A DNA stretch of 53,154 nt. It comes from Lachnospiraceae bacterium (GTDB lineage Bacteria; Bacillota; Clostridia; Lachnospirales; Lachnospiraceae). A program made the translations under genes and the position numbers. Location of the stretch: NCBI GenBank assembly GCA_022797375.1, contig JAAWKM010000003.1, positions 1 through 53,154 of the forward strand. Reading direction: 5' to 3'. Below, piece after piece: positions 28,167 through 36,890 of the stretch. Below the pieces are notes generated by a model, which worked only from the letters and a program-made list of their open reading frames with translations, ran no database searches and was not told the DNA's origin. Positions within the stretch are counted from its first letter, which is position 1, and every line of letters begins with the position of its first letter.

Positions 28167-28186
28167 TAACCGGGATGGTGTTACAT

Positions 28187-28729
28187 ATGGCATTGCCAGA
28201 TAATAAAAACAAAACAATTGAAGATATTTTAATGCTTAAAAACGGACAGCGCGCAGAACTAATAGATGGTGAGATGTATTATATTCCTCCGTCAAGCATA
28301 CGCCAGCAGGAAATAATTACATGGCTTGCTGAAAAAATAAATAACTATATTAAGGAAAATAAAAAGCTCTGCAAAGTATTTAAAAGTCCTTTTCCTGTAT
28401 ATATTTCTAATGATAAAAAAAATTATGTTGAACCTGGTTTAAGCATAATATGTAATGACTCTATTTTAAAAGATGGCAAATGTTCTGGTGCTCCTGACTG
28501 GATAACCGAGGTTGTTGCACCTAATGGCAGATGGACTGCATATTGCCTGAAATTAGCAAAATACTATGAATCAGGTGTACGTGAATACTGGATTACAGAC
28601 CTGGCAGAGCATTCAGTTATGGTTTATAATTTTGAACAAAGAAATTACAACAGATATACATTTAATGATAAAATAAAATCCAGTATTTTAGAGGGATTAG
28701 AAATTAATCTTTCACAAATGCAAATTTAA
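28187..28729 (+). CDS. Uma2-family (DUF820) protein with degraded nuclease site
   Basis: About 180 residues of the Uma2/DUF820 family, a PD-(D/E)XK-like fold widespread in cyanobacteria and some Firmicutes. Family landmarks are present: RAELIDGEMYYIPP, HxxI-like helix, APDWITEVVAPNGR and YYESGVREYWITD. The usual VEPDL motif reads VEPGL here, and the Asp that follows the SPS-T segment is also missing, so two acidic metal ligands seem lost while the Glu of TEVV and the Lys of LKLAKYY remain. It may be catalytically dead. Start at 28187 fits GGGATGG better than the ATG at 28175. Terminator follows at 28748. Confidence 0.82.
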   Translation: MALPDNKNKTIEDILMLKNGQRAELIDGEMYYIPPSSIRQQEIITWLAEKINNYIKENKKLCKVFKSPFPVYISNDKKNYVEPGLSIICNDSILKDGKCSGAPDWITEVVAPNGRWTAYCLKLAKYYESGVREYWITDLAEHSVMVYNFEQRNYNRYTFNDKIKSSILEGLEINLSQMQI

Positions 28730-28747
28730 CCATTATATCCAGCTGTT

Positions 28748-28782
28748 TAAAAGCCTCATGCCATACTGGCAGGAGGCTTTTA
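28748..28782 (+). terminator. Terminator after the Uma2-like gene
   Basis: TAAAAGCCT (28748-28756) and AGGCTTTTA (28774-28782) pair, with an inner TGCC/GGCA. A T-rich tail follows. It may also serve the converging purine genes. Confidence 0.8.
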
Positions 28783-28815
28783 TTTGTAATGCCATGTACT
28801 TAATGCATGGCTATA

Positions 28816-29529
28816 TTAACAATTTTTATTATAAATTTTGCTTTTATAGCTTCCATCTGCTATATTAATATAACGCACAAAAAGTGATATTTTATTATCT
28901 GGATTTAAACTTTCCCACACAAGTGAGCCAAATTCTTCCATATCATCTTTAACCCCTATAAGCTCTGGTTCTCCCTCAAAACTTGGAAGCGGGTTTCCAT
29001 CATGCATATATGTGTGTATAAAATGCCCTTCGCCGTTTACAGGGTTTTCATAGTTAAATGTATAACGGTTGCATGAATCTGGATTTCCATTGTTGCTCTT
29101 TAATATAGACATGGAATATTTAAAATTGCCATTTTCTATATCCAGTATTGCAGAAATACGTGGTGTATAATTAGGCGCATCTGGTTCAAATTCCCTTGTA
29201 AGAAGTGCCTGTTCAAATGTAGAACCATCTTTCATCATTTCATAAATAGTGTCTGTCTGGTCACCATTTGTAACTATTGTATTATTGCCAAGCACACGGA
29301 CTGGTGCATATATAACCAGGCTTGGGTCACTTAACTTTGAAGGGTCAAATGCCTGTGTGCGTATTCCTTCACCTTCAGTAGCAAAAATCCTGTTCCTGCT
29401 ATTTTCACTGCGCCCCATTATAAAATAAGCAATGGCTGCATGGCTGCCATCTGGTGTCCTGCCAGTGACAATACCCCTGCCAGGGTATTCATTTGTCTTT
29501 AACAAATCTTCTAAATTTAATTTTTCCAT
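28816..29529 (-). CDS. purO: PurO-type IMP cyclohydrolase
   Basis: 237 residues that match the PurO/IMP_cyclohyd family first known from archaea: YPGRGIVTGRTPDGSHAAIAYF at the start, RNRIFATEG, VLGNNTIVTNGDQTDTI and the closing LFVRYINIADGSYKS. It converts FAICAR to IMP, the last step of purine synthesis. It lies 12 bases after the AICAR transformylase gene on the same strand, so the two steps normally done by bifunctional PurH are split over two proteins here. Ribosome site AAGGAGG. No hint of truncation. Confidence 0.85.
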   Translation of the reverse strand: MEKLNLEDLLKTNEYPGRGIVTGRTPDGSHAAIAYFIMGRSENSRNRIFATEGEGIRTQAFDPSKLSDPSLVIYAPVRVLGNNTIVTNGDQTDTIYEMMKDGSTFEQALLTREFEPDAPNYTPRISAILDIENGNFKYSMSILKSNNGNPDSCNRYTFNYENPVNGEGHFIHTYMHDGNPLPSFEGEPELIGVKDDMEEFGSLVWESLNPDNKISLFVRYINIADGSYKSKIYNKNC

Positions 29530-29541
29530 TTATTGTCCTCC

Positions 29542-30720
29542 TTAGTGGTGGAAAAGCCTGAGTCCTGTAAATGCCATTACAATTCCAAACTCATTACATG
29601 CATCAATTACACTCTGGTCATTTTTAGAGCCGCCTGCTTCTGCTACATATTTAACACCACTTCTGTGTGCCCTCTCAATATTATCACTAAATGGAATAAA
29701 TGCGTCTGAGCCAAGTGTAACATTATCAATGTTTTTAATCCATTCTGCACGTTCTTCCCTTGTCATAGGTTCTGGTTTCTCTGTAAAGAAATTCTCCCAT
29801 TTTCCATCTGCAAGTACATCCATATAGTCATCTGAAAGATAAACATCAATTGTATTATCTCTGTCTGGACGGCGCACATCACTCTTAAACGGAAGTGACA
29901 ATGCCTTTGGTGACTGGCGTAAAAACCATTTATCTGCCTTGTCACCAGCAAGACGCGTACAATGTATACGTGACTGCTGTCCTGCACCTATTCCTATTGC
30001 CTGTCCGTCCTTTACATAACATACGGAGTTAGACTGTGTATATTTAAGGATAATATTTGCAAGTATCATATCATTTAATGCTGCTTCTGAAAGTTCTTTT
30101 TTCTCTGTTACTATATTAGAGAAAAGTTCTTTTGTAGTTTTAATATTATTATGGCCTTGTTCAAAAGTGATACCAAAAACATCTTTGGTTTCAAGCGGCG
30201 CTGCCTCATAATCCGGGTCAATTTTAATAATGCAGTATGCACCTCTTTTCTTCTTTTTAAGTATCTCAAGTGCTTCATCTGAATACGAAGGTGCAATAAT
30301 ACCATCAGAAACAAGAGTACTTAAATACTTTGCCATTGCCACATCGCACTCATCAGAAAGTGCTGCAAAATCACCAAATGAAGACATCCTGTCCGCGCCT
30401 CTTGCACGTATATAAGCAGTTGCCACAGGGGTCAGCTCTATGTCATCATCAACAAAGTATACTTTCTTCATAGTATCATCAAGTGGTACATCAATAGCAG
30501 CGCCAGCAGGGCTTACATGCTTAAATGATGCAGCAGCAGCATGCCCTGTTGCCTCTTTCACTTCTTTAACAAGCTGCCAGCTATTAAAAGCATCTAAAAG
30601 ATTAATATAGCCAGGAGTCCCGTTTAATACCTCAAATGGAAGACCGCTTCCATCTTTCATAAATACCCTTGAAGGTTTCTGGTTTGGATTGCATCCGTAC
30701 TTTAACTGGATTTCGTTCAT
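29542..30720 (-). CDS. purH: AICAR transformylase, stand-alone
   Basis: 392 residues corresponding to the AICAR formyltransferase half of PurH without the usual N-terminal IMP cyclohydrolase half. LKYGCNPNQKPSR, NGTPGYINLLDAFNSWQLV, the catalytic KHVSPAGAA, TQSNSVCYVKDGQAIGIGAGQQSR and DAFIPFSDNIERAHRSGV are all family hallmarks. It transfers a formyl group from 10-formyl-THF to AICAR. The missing activity is supplied by the PurO-type gene directly downstream. Ribosome site GGAG with spacing 8. It has its own promoter at 30867-30895 and a structured leader. Confidence 0.92.
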   Translation of the reverse strand: MNEIQLKYGCNPNQKPSRVFMKDGSGLPFEVLNGTPGYINLLDAFNSWQLVKEVKEATGHAAAASFKHVSPAGAAIDVPLDDTMKKVYFVDDDIELTPVATAYIRARGADRMSSFGDFAALSDECDVAMAKYLSTLVSDGIIAPSYSDEALEILKKKKRGAYCIIKIDPDYEAAPLETKDVFGITFEQGHNNIKTTKELFSNIVTEKKELSEAALNDMILANIILKYTQSNSVCYVKDGQAIGIGAGQQSRIHCTRLAGDKADKWFLRQSPKALSLPFKSDVRRPDRDNTIDVYLSDDYMDVLADGKWENFFTEKPEPMTREERAEWIKNIDNVTLGSDAFIPFSDNIERAHRSGVKYVAEAGGSKNDQSVIDACNEFGIVMAFTGLRLFHH

Positions 30721-30762
30721 ATAAAATCTCCTCTCTTTTTGATGTTTATGCCAGGATAATAT

Positions 30763-30838
30763 AATAAAGCCAGCTTATCCAGGCATACGCCCAGACAGCC
30801 GGCTTATTAAAGTTATACTCCACTGTGGTATACTCCAC
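30763..30838 (-). promoter_or_regulatory. Structured leader of the purine pair
   Basis: On the minus strand two direct repeats of the same 10-mer (plus-strand TATACTCCAC at 30814-30823 and 30829-30838, 15 bases apart) are followed by a hairpin whose arms are AATAA..GCC and GGCTTATT (30763-30808). The hairpin lacks a T-run and the purine riboswitch core is not seen. A repressor site plus an mRNA hairpin is one reading. Confidence 0.4.
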
Positions 30839-30866
30839 TTTTTCTGTCAGTTATATAACTAAGACC

Positions 30867-30895
30867 ACTCTATCACAGGATTAGAAAGCTGTCAA
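30867..30895 (-). promoter_or_regulatory. Promoter of the purine pair
   Basis: On the minus strand, TTGACA (30890-30895), 17 bases, TAGAGT (30867-30872). Perfect -35 and a fair -10, about 150 bases before the transformylase start. Confidence 0.6.
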
Positions 30896-30936
30896 GTGGG
30901 AAATAAATTTTTTATGGCAAATACGGCCTTCCCAAC

Positions 30937-30972
30937 CTTACAAAACTGTAAGATAAACTGTAAAAATGTAAG
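30937..30972 (+). promoter_or_regulatory. TGTAA repeat cluster before the ABC transporter
   Basis: CTTACA-AAAC-TGTAAG (30937-30952) is a perfect dyad. TGTAA recurs at 30959 and 30967, giving spacings of 12 and 8. It sits about 100 bases before the transporter start, where a response regulator could bind. No regulator gene is adjacent. Confidence 0.4.
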
Positions 30973-31063
30973 TTAAATCTATAGCAGGTTTCCTTCTGTT
31001 TTGATATCCTAATAACAGATAGCAGATGGCATTCATAAAGCAATTAAACAGGAGGTATTCAAA

Positions 31064-31831
31064 ATGGCTATTTTAAAGGTAAATAATCTTAAAAAAATAT
31101 ATGTAACAAGATTTGGCAGCAACCAGGTACATGCACTCAGTAATATTAATTTTTCTGTTGAAACAAGTGAATATGTCGCAATTATGGGAGAATCGGGTTC
31201 TGGCAAAACCACACTTCTTAATATTCTTGCAGCACTTGACAGACCCACAAGTGGCGAGGTTTTACTTGAAGGAAAGAATATAACAAATATCAGTGAAAAA
31301 GAAATTTCTGCTTTCCGCCGGGATAACCTTGGGTTTGTATTCCAGGATTTTAACCTTCTTGACAACTTTTCACTTAAAGATAATATATTCCTGCCACTTG
31401 TATTACAGGGAATATCACCAGGAATTATGGAACAGAAACTTAAACCTGTAGCAGCAAAGCTTGGAATTTCTGATATACTTGGTAAATTTCCATATGAAGT
31501 GTCAGGCGGGCAGAAACAGCGTACTGCAGTTGCGAGGGCACTTATAACTTCACCTAAACTTATACTTGCTGATGAACCAACAGGTGCACTTGATTCTAAA
31601 GCATCAGAAAACCTGTTAAGGCTTTTTAAGGAAATAAATGATGACGGGCAGACTATTTTAATGGTTACACATAGCACAAAAGCAGCAAGCAATGCAGGCA
31701 GGGTTCTTTTCATTAAGGATGGAGAAGTATTCCACCAGATTTACAGGGGAAATATGACAAACGAAGAAATGTACTCAAAAATTTCTGATACATTAACAAT
31801 ACTTGCAACAGGTGGTGATATAAATGAATAA
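31064..31831 (+). CDS. ABC transporter ATP-binding protein, BceA/MacB-like
   Basis: 255 residues with the full ABC set: Walker A GESGSGKT (44-51), Q-loop FQDFNL, signature VSGGQKQR, Walker B LILADEPTGALDSKAS and H-loop THS. Sequence and length fit the peptide-exporter branch paired with FtsX-type permeases (BceA, YxdL, VraD), which give resistance to antimicrobial peptides such as bacitracin. Its stop overlaps the permease start by 8 bases. Ribosome site AGGAGG. Such transporters are usually controlled by their own two-component system; the nearest kinase/regulator pair here is 4 kb away and of the NarL type. Confidence 0.93.
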   Translation: MAILKVNNLKKIYVTRFGSNQVHALSNINFSVETSEYVAIMGESGSGKTTLLNILAALDRPTSGEVLLEGKNITNISEKEISAFRRDNLGFVFQDFNLLDNFSLKDNIFLPLVLQGISPGIMEQKLKPVAAKLGISDILGKFPYEVSGGQKQRTAVARALITSPKLILADEPTGALDSKASENLLRLFKEINDDGQTILMVTHSTKAASNAGRVLFIKDGEVFHQIYRGNMTNEEMYSKISDTLTILATGGDINE

Positions 31832-33821
31832 GCTTTACATCAAACTTATGGCAACAAATATAAGAAATGGCAAAAGATTTTATCTGCCATATATACTTTC
31901 TGGTATTCTTATAGTTACACTATTTTATAATATACAGGCAATATATTATAATGAAGGGCTCTCCAGTATGGCAGGTGGCAATGATGTAAAAAAGATTATG
32001 TCCCTTGGTTCAAATGTTATAGGAATATTTAGTTTTATTTTCATATTCTATACTAATAGTTTTATAATGAAAAGAAGAAAAAAGGATATTGGCATTTACA
32101 ATATTCTAGGCATGGAAAAACGTCATATTGCAAAGGAACTTTTCGTTGAGACAATGGCAATTTCCATAACTATAATTATATGTGGGCTTGTCACAGGCAT
32201 TATATTTGATAAATTTTTAATGATGTTTTTATATAAATTATTAGGGTTTGAAACAAGTATAAAATTTATTATTTCAGGCAGGGCAATCTGTAATTCCCTA
32301 ATTCTTTTTATAATATTGTATTTTATGGTAATGGTTTATAATGTCATGCAGGTAAAAATATCAAACCCTATAGAACTTCTAAGGGGCAGCAATGTAGGTG
32401 AAAAAGAGCCTAAAACAAAAGTGCTTATGGCAATTACAGGTTTTCTATGTATTGGTACAGGCTATTATATTGCAATTACAACCCAGAACCCTATAGCAGC
32501 ACTTACACTTTTCTTTGTTGCTGTATTACTTGTAATAATTGGAACATATTGTCTTTTTACATCTGGAAGTATAGCACTTCTTAAAATACTTAGAAATAAT
32601 AAAAATTATTATTATAAAAAGAAACATTTTACAGCAGTATCAGGCATGATTTACAGAATGAAACAAAACGCTGCTGGTCTTGCAAATATATGCATTCTTT
32701 CAACAATGGTGCTTGTAATGGTTTCAACAACTGTAAGCATGTATATTGGTGAAGAAGATATATTAAATACACGTTTTGAAACAGAATTAAATATTAGCGG
32801 AAAGTCTGATAAACCTGCAGACAGTACAAATATTATTAAAATGACTGAAGATGAAATAGCAAAACAAGGAAGAAAAATTTTAAAAGAATATGAATACACA
32901 TATATAAACATTGGCGGAATAATGAATGGCAATAAGCTTGATACAGAAGGCGAAGAGGGTATAAAGTATAATTTTTCAGATATTACATTTATAAACCTGC
33001 TTACAAAGGACGATTTTAAAAAGATATCAGATATAGATGCTGGAGATATCCAGGATGGTGAACTTAAATTATTTGGAACTTCCATGTATGATGAAGAAGA
33101 AATAAAATTTCTTGGACTTGAGTATAAAGTAAAAGAGAGCATTGCAGATAATAAATTTTCACAGCTGGAAAGCAATGCTGCTAAATGCTACTTTGCAGTT
33201 ACTAATGATTATAATGGACTTGAAAGGGTTGCAGACAAGCTAAAGGAAGAAAATATTACTGATATTTATAACTATGGGCTGCATATAGATATTGATGGTA
33301 CATCAGACCAGAAAAAACAGTGTGCCAGGGCATTAAGCAAACTTCTGGATAACAATGATAAAACAGGTTTTGTAAAAGTATATGTTGAATCAAGGGAAGA
33401 AAACAAGTCATCATTCTATATTCTTTATGGCGGGCTGTTCTTTCTTGGAATATTCCTCGGAACAATGTTCCTTATGATTACAGTTCTTATAATATTTTAT
33501 AAGCAGATATCAGAGGGTTATGAAGACAGGGAGAGATTTATTATAATGGAAAAAGTTGGCATGAGCAAGAAAGATGTAAAATCAAGCATACGTTCACAAA
33601 TAAGAACTGTATTCCTTCTTCCTATTGCTGTAGCTACAATCCATGTTGCAGCAGCATTTCCTATGACAAGACAGCTGCTTGCAATGCTTAATATGTCAAA
33701 CTATAAACTTTATATAATATGTGTAATAGCAACAATAGTTGTGTTTGCGGTAATTTATGTAATAGTATTTCTACTTACATCAAGAACATATTACAAAATT
33801 GTAGGTGAAGAAAACAGGTGA
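31824..33821 (+). CDS. BceB-like ABC transporter permease (FtsX family)
   Basis: 665 residues, the normal size for BceB-type permeases. Membrane segments near residues 20-38, 60-78, 110-135 and 150-170, then two pairs further on, flank a large soluble extracellular part (about 305-510), followed by segments near 530-560, 590-620 and 635-660. It exports or releases peptide antibiotics from their lipid targets together with the overlapping ATPase gene. FtsX-like conservation is seen in RRKKDIGIYNILGMEKR and MEKVGMSKKDVKSSIRSQI. A hairpin terminator follows at 33857-33912. Confidence 0.9.
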   Translation: MNKLYIKLMATNIRNGKRFYLPYILSGILIVTLFYNIQAIYYNEGLSSMAGGNDVKKIMSLGSNVIGIFSFIFIFYTNSFIMKRRKKDIGIYNILGMEKRHIAKELFVETMAISITIIICGLVTGIIFDKFLMMFLYKLLGFETSIKFIISGRAICNSLILFIILYFMVMVYNVMQVKISNPIELLRGSNVGEKEPKTKVLMAITGFLCIGTGYYIAITTQNPIAALTLFFVAVLLVIIGTYCLFTSGSIALLKILRNNKNYYYKKKHFTAVSGMIYRMKQNAAGLANICILSTMVLVMVSTTVSMYIGEEDILNTRFETELNISGKSDKPADSTNIIKMTEDEIAKQGRKILKEYEYTYINIGGIMNGNKLDTEGEEGIKYNFSDITFINLLTKDDFKKISDIDAGDIQDGELKLFGTSMYDEEEIKFLGLEYKVKESIADNKFSQLESNAAKCYFAVTNDYNGLERVADKLKEENITDIYNYGLHIDIDGTSDQKKQCARALSKLLDNNDKTGFVKVYVESREENKSSFYILYGGLFFLGIFLGTMFLMITVLIIFYKQISEGYEDRERFIIMEKVGMSKKDVKSSIRSQIRTVFLLPIAVATIHVAAAFPMTRQLLAMLNMSNYKLYIICVIATIVVFAVIYVIVFLLTSRTYYKIVGEENR

Positions 33822-33856
33822 CAGTTTTGTATTAAAAAATTTGGTGCTAAAAAACA

Positions 33857-33912
33857 GGAACTGTAATTGTTCTTAGAAATGCTTACTGGCATTTTAGAAT
33901 AATTACAGTTCC
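33857..33912 (+). terminator. Long hairpin after the ABC transporter
   Basis: GGAACTGTAATTGTTCT (from 33857) pairs with AGAATAATTACAGTTCC (to 33912), one G-U, with an inner AAATGC/GCATTT. It lies between convergent genes and probably ends both. Confidence 0.75.
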
Positions 33913-33915
33913 ATT

Positions 33916-34236
33916 TCAAATATCTTCTTCTTTCATTTCCCAATGTATTAAAAAAGCCAGGGCAGCACGCAGTAATATAATTCCTGCAACTGTAGCTATT
34001 TCCTCCCATTGCCTTACAACGACAGTCCTTAGTATCTCACTGCCCATTTTAAATTCCAGGGCAACAGCCAGCCCCTTTGCAAGTACACGTTTTGTCTCTG
34101 GTGAGTGGTTTATATAATTATAAAAACCCCTTACACTGGCAGCAGCAATAATTACAACCCCCATAAATTCAAGTATAAGTATTATAAATTCAGTCAGTAC
34201 ATGAAGTATGTTTTCAAACTGGCTTAATAATTCCAT
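33916..34236 (-). CDS. DUF1622 membrane protein
   Basis: About 106 residues, a match to the DUF1622 family of small membrane proteins. A hydrophobic segment near 10-35 (FIILILEFMGVVIIAAASV), a conserved loop with ALEFKMGSEILRT and a second segment (IATVAGIILLRAALAFLI) give two to three helices. The function of the family is unknown. ATG at 34236 follows GGAG by 7 bases; an upstream in-frame TTG overlaps that site. It lies 65 bases from the HipA-like gene on the same strand. Confidence 0.82.
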   Translation of the reverse strand: MELLSQFENILHVLTEFIILILEFMGVVIIAAASVRGFYNYINHSPETKRVLAKGLAVALEFKMGSEILRTVVVRQWEEIATVAGIILLRAALAFLIHWEMKEEDI

Positions 34237-34301
34237 ATTGTTCTCCAATCTTATATATTTCTGCCTGCATCTGGACCTGCATATAGATAAACTACTTATA
34301 A

Positions 34302-35396
34302 TTATATTAAATTTGCTGTCCTGTTCAGCATTTTTAAGTAATCCTGTTCTGTCTTATACTCAAAAAACATTTTTTTAAAACTTCCAGAACGTATATATTC
34401 ATTTAATTTTATTATATCTGGTTTTAGTTGCCCGTATTCACTTTTATACATTTCTTTTAATACACATATTGTTTTATGAAATGTTATTCCAGATGGGAAA
34501 TATATACCATTAGCAGACTTTCCTTTAAAACATGAATCATGGTCAAAAACCGGAAATAATGCAACTGCTTTCCTGTTTCTCATTAATAAACCATAATTGT
34601 CCCTGTTTCTGTCCGTATTTAAAGTTATATAATCAAATAATTGCATTCTTATAAAATTTAATGGATCTGTTTCCATAAAATATTTATATGTCAGGCTATT
34701 AATATGTAACCTTGTTTCATCATAATGTTCCAGCACATCCCTGCATGGAACCATTTCATTTTCTTCTGATGTCATTATCCTGCAGATAGAACAGGACATT
34801 CCCATATATTTTGTTTTGTTGTAACGCACACTTGGTAATCCTAACGCTTTTGCTATATAGTATGAAATCACCTCAGAATTTATCTCTTCTTCTGTTTCTG
34901 CTTTACACATAAAGATTTTTTTGCCATTTCTTAAAAAACACTTTGCTTTAGTTCCTTTATTCATAAGTTCACCAGCACTAAACCTTGTTATTATGTTGCT
35001 TCCTTCTGCAATCCCTGTTAGTGCAACTTTACCTATATGGGTTGGCATCATATTTCTATACAAGCTTACATCTTTCCATTTTTCATTAGAATCTGCCCTG
35101 CAGATCCAGTAGTTATCCCTTAATGAAGCAGCTTCACTTTTAATACATATATTGATTTCATTGTTACCAGCAAGACCACATATTTTTAATATCCAGTTAT
35201 AATTTTTCCTGTTTCTAGCCATTACCCTTCCTGCACAAAATGATTTTATCATTCCATATAATGGTTCCTTATTTATAATAGAAAGTGGTAAAAGCTCGTG
35301 TTTTATTATATGTACATTCTCTGATTTTGTATTAAACACCAGTACAGTTTCATCTTTATATTTTAAACAGTACCTTGTACACTTAGCATTTCTCAT
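34302..35396 (-). CDS. HipA-like kinase, stand-alone
   Basis: About 364 residues. The C-terminal half follows the HipA catalytic region: SEVISYYIAKALGLPSVRY, then DYITLNTDRNRDNYGLL, where Asp and Asn stand for the catalytic loop, and LFPVFDHDSC for the metal-binding Asp. The N-terminal part is not similar to the usual HipA N-domain. No HipB-like antitoxin lies beside it, so it may be a solitary kinase of the CtkA or phosphotransfer type rather than a toxin. A GTG at 35411 and the ATG at 35396 are both possible starts; AGGTGG sits 11 bases before the latter. Confidence 0.7.
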   Translation of the reverse strand: MRNAKCTRYCLKYKDETVLVFNTKSENVHIIKHELLPLSIINKEPLYGMIKSFCAGRVMARNRKNYNWILKICGLAGNNEINICIKSEAASLRDNYWICRADSNEKWKDVSLYRNMMPTHIGKVALTGIAEGSNIITRFSAGELMNKGTKAKCFLRNGKKIFMCKAETEEEINSEVISYYIAKALGLPSVRYNKTKYMGMSCSICRIMTSEENEMVPCRDVLEHYDETRLHINSLTYKYFMETDPLNFIRMQLFDYITLNTDRNRDNYGLLMRNRKAVALFPVFDHDSCFKGKSANGIYFPSGITFHKTICVLKEMYKSEYGQLKPDIIKLNEYIRSGSFKKMFFEYKTEQDYLKMLNRTANLI

Positions 35397-35500
35397 ATTT
35401 GTCCAATCCACCTGTATAATTTTGCTTTCTTCCCTGGATTAAGAATATCATAACTTCCATATTTATTCAACAATATTTATATAACTCTCTTTAAACCCAT

Positions 35501-35606
35501 ATTTGAACGTTACTATTCACAGTCCAGTAAAAGATATATACATTCCTGCAAACAAGCTTGCGGAATGATATATCTTTTACTGGACTGTGAATAGTAACAT
35601 TTGAAC
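35501..35606. mobile_element. Palindromic MITE with 8-bp target duplication
   Basis: The arms from 35509 and to 35598 begin GTTACTATTCACAGTCCAGT and are near-perfect inverted repeats of about 40 bases, differing by one inserted A. ATTTGAAC flanks the palindrome on both sides (35501-35508 and 35599-35606), as expected of transposition with an 8-bp duplication. It has no coding capacity. The same terminal sequence occurs at 135-149 and, shortened, at 39207 and 43780. Confidence 0.8.
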
Positions 35607-35719
35607 TTATCTGTTATATATGTTAAACTAAGTCAAATACCCCGCCCATCTGGCCCCGTGGGAATAAAAAACCACTATAAAATAGTACTGGCAGTATATC
35701 TGCATTAGGAGGAATTACT

Positions 35720-36832
35720 TTGAACGCACCAGCAGGACAGATTATTCTTTTTTTGTATTGCATTTTAACCGCACTTTTAACAGAAAATATGGAGTTTTTC
35801 TCTCTGTTATCTGTTATTGCAATAGTCTTATCAATTATACTGTCTTCCTTTTCATATTTTTCGTCAAATAAATACTTTACACTAGTGTCATCTGGAATAT
35901 ATATTATAGTTTCACTGGTATTCTCTGGTTTTACAATTATGTTTCCGCTTATTTTATATAACTCTGCTGCATTTCCTGGCTGGCATATGTTTGCTGTTCT
36001 CACTGCCTCTGTTGTAAGCCTTATTTCTAATATCCATGAAACAGGCTACTGGCTTTGCTGCATAATATTCCTTGGCATTGTGTTTGCATGTTATATACAA
36101 TATATACAGTATAAATTAAACAGGCTTATATTCCAGTTTAATAAAACCAGGGATGACAGCACAGAACATGCTATTCTTTTAGAAAGCAGGAACAGGTCTC
36201 TTCTGGAGAAACAGGACTATGAAATTTATAATGCAACTCTTAAAGAAAGAAACAGGATTGCAAGGGAAATACATGATAATGTTGGACATCTCCTTTCACG
36301 TTCAATTCTTCTTACTGGTGCAATTAAGGCAGTTAATAAAGATGATAACTGCAAAGAACCCTTAAACAACCTGCATGAAGCACTGGACCAGGCTATGACA
36401 AGTATACGTGAAAGTGTCCACAACCTGCATAATGAATCCGTAAATTTGAAAGAAAGTATAGAAAAAATTATAAATAATTTTAATTTCTGTAATATAAACT
36501 TTACTTATGATATTGGAACAGAAATACCACGCGAAATTAAATTATCATTTATATCAATAGTTAAAGAAGGATTAAATAATATTTATAAACACAGTAATGC
36601 AACTGATGCCAGCATATTATTAAGGGAACACCCTGCAATGTACCAGCTTGTCATAAAAGATAATGGCACTACTGCGAAAAATACTGACGCCAGGGAATAT
36701 ATGCTTGAATCCATTAGTAATTCTGGAATAGGAATTAATAATATTAGTTCCAGGGTAAGCCTTTTAAATGGTTCACTCCAAATCCATACCAATAATGGTT
36801 TCTGTATATTTATTACAATTCCTAAAACATAA
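35720..36832 (+). CDS. Sensor histidine kinase, NarL-partner type (HisKA_3)
   Basis: 370 residues. About five membrane segments fill the first 130 residues with little outside loop, then a coiled linker. The phosphorylation motif RNRIAREIHDNVGHLL (His near 183) is that of HisKA_3 kinases, the N box is EGLNNIYKHSNA and the G box GIGINNISSRVSLLNG. It autophosphorylates and passes phosphate to the regulator gene 58 bases downstream. Start is TTG at 35720 with AGGAGGA ahead. The signal is unknown; kinases with such membrane-embedded sensors often respond to envelope stress. Confidence 0.9.
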   Translation: MNAPAGQIILFLYCILTALLTENMEFFSLLSVIAIVLSIILSSFSYFSSNKYFTLVSSGIYIIVSLVFSGFTIMFPLILYNSAAFPGWHMFAVLTASVVSLISNIHETGYWLCCIIFLGIVFACYIQYIQYKLNRLIFQFNKTRDDSTEHAILLESRNRSLLEKQDYEIYNATLKERNRIAREIHDNVGHLLSRSILLTGAIKAVNKDDNCKEPLNNLHEALDQAMTSIRESVHNLHNESVNLKESIEKIINNFNFCNINFTYDIGTEIPREIKLSFISIVKEGLNNIYKHSNATDASILLREHPAMYQLVIKDNGTTAKNTDAREYMLESISNSGIGINNISSRVSLLNGSLQIHTNNGFCIFITIPKT

Positions 36833-36890
36833 ATTCCAAATATATTTGTACTTCCACATGTATTATAATTAATAATAAGGAGATTTTTAA

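Noticed and set aside
30763..30838. Purine riboswitch ahead of purH
   Set aside because: I see no three-way junction core or the conserved loop bases, and the hairpin has no terminator T-run.
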